Of a stretch of 6,951 nucleotides of DNA, positions 6,238 to 6,951 are shown in pieces. How positions within the stretch are numbered: position 1 is the stretch's first letter; every line of letters starts with the position of its first letter. Origin of the DNA: Beijerinckiaceae bacterium (GTDB lineage: Bacteria; Pseudomonadota; Alphaproteobacteria; Rhizobiales; Beijerinckiaceae); NCBI GenBank assembly GCA_027346205.1, contig DAIESR010000523.1, positions 1-6,951 of the forward strand, read 5' to 3'. The notes below the pieces were generated by a model, which saw only the letters and a program-made list of their open reading frames with translations, did not search any database and was not told where the DNA came from. A program made the position numbers and the translations under genes.

Positions 6238-6951
6238 CTAGTCATGAACGGGCACGCGCCCAGAACGGCGCGGGTCGACGACATGATATTCTGTTCCTTG
6301 CACCGGCGCCGTCGTCGCTTTAGGCGGCTCAGGCGGCGTGTCTCCCTTCCATTCGTAAGCGACCGTGCCCTTGGGGTTCTGGTACGAGCCCGGGTCTTTG
6401 TAGTCGTCCTTCGCGAGGCCGGGCCTGATCTTCAAGACTGTGAACATGCCGCCCATTTCAATGGGACCGAACTGCCCATCGCCCGTCATCATCGGCAAAG
6501 TGTTGTCGGGCAGCGGCATTTCCATGGCCGCCATCTCGCTCATCCCCGTCGAGCCCATGGGCATATAGCCCGGCGCGACCTTGGCGATCGCTTTCGCCGT
6601 CTTCTTCATGTCGACGCCGATGTAATTGCGGACCTGATGGCCCATCGCATTCATCGTGTGATGCGCCTTATGACAGTGCATCGCCCAATCGCCAGGATTA
6701 TTGGCGATGAACTCGATGGCGCGCATCTGGCCGACCGCACAGTCGACCGTGGCCTCGGGCCACCATGCTTTTTCATCAACCCAGCCGCCGTCCGTGCCCG
6801 AGACATGGAAGCTCGTGCCGTGAATATGGATCGGGTGGTTGGTCATGGTGAGATTGCCGAACCTGATCCGCAGCTTGTCGCCAAGGCCGGCGACGAGCGG
6901 ATCGATGCCGGGAAAAACCCGCGAATTGAAGGTCCAAAGATTGAAATCGAG
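6238..6951 (-). CDS. Multicopper oxidase, C-terminal part (5' end outside the window)
   Basis: The frame is open to the right edge, so only the last 237 residues are present. The true start lies beyond 6951, and the internal ATG at 6846 is not a start because LDFNLWTFNSRVFPGIDP and DKLRIRFGNLT precede it in frame. This is the last cupredoxin domain of a periplasmic copper oxidase. HPIHIHG (39-45 of the fragment) and HCHKAHHTMNAM (92-103) supply the copper ligands: type 1 His39, Cys93, His98 and probable axial Met103, plus the type 2/3 histidines 42, 44, 92 and 94. A Met-rich tail follows at 130-170 (for example MPMGSTGMSEMAAMEM) and ends in a Pro/basic segment. It is likely CopA-like, oxidising Cu(I) or binding copper for tolerance. 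A cupredoxin and a CusF-like gene follow on the same strand. No frameshift is seen in the visible part. Confidence 0.93.
   Translation of the reverse strand, partial: LDFNLWTFNSRVFPGIDPLVAGLGDKLRIRFGNLTMTNHPIHIHGTSFHVSGTDGGWVDEKAWWPEATVDCAVGQMRAIEFIANNPGDWAMHCHKAHHTMNAMGHQVRNYIGVDMKKTAKAIAKVAPGYMPMGSTGMSEMAAMEMPLPDNTLPMMTGDGQFGPIEMGGMFTVLKIRPGLAKDDYKDPGSYQNPKGTVAYEWKGDTPPEPPKATTAPVQGTEYHVVDPRRSGRVPVHD

Overview
The window looks like a chromosomal segment of a GC-rich alphaproteobacterium of the Rhizobiales (Hyphomicrobiales). The evidence is a short ProRS without an editing domain, the order proS-lolC-lolD, and intergenic palindromic or interspersed repeats of the kind common in that order. 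A Beijerinckiaceae-type methylotroph or heterotroph relative is a plausible guess from the repeat style and the acyltransferase sequence. That lineage call is inference from memory, not a search result.

Left part (54-3355, all minus strand): a housekeeping operon read right to left. proS (prolyl-tRNA synthetase) is followed by the permease gene lolC and the ATPase gene lolD of the lipoprotein-releasing Lol transporter. The genes are packed tightly: 28 bases lie between proS and the proposed TTG start of lolC, and one base lies between lolC and lolD. LolC and LolD would form the inner-membrane complex that extracts outer-membrane lipoproteins and passes them to LolA.

Middle (3356-5098): a 621-base intergenic region holds a probable interspersed repeat (3654-3726) and no convincing gene. 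A plus-strand, divergently transcribed polytopic membrane protein of the acyltransferase-3 family follows (3977-5098). Its first membrane segment carries Tyr where this family normally has its conserved His. A perfect 11-bp inverted repeat (5106-5146) separates it from the convergent genes to its right.

Right part (5170-6951, minus strand): a periplasmic copper-handling cluster. In transcription order it comprises the C-terminal part of a multicopper oxidase that runs off the right edge, a 217-base gap with two palindromes, a secreted cupredoxin with a His/Glu repeat, and a small CusF-like copper-binding protein. Together they suggest periplasmic copper oxidation, binding and delivery. No regulator, efflux pump or P-type ATPase is visible in the window.

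I do not see a wholly novel system. The most interesting signals are the Tyr-for-His acyltransferase, the long palindrome at the cupredoxin promoter whose arm recurs at the 3' end of the oxidase gene, and the non-ATG start of lolC.
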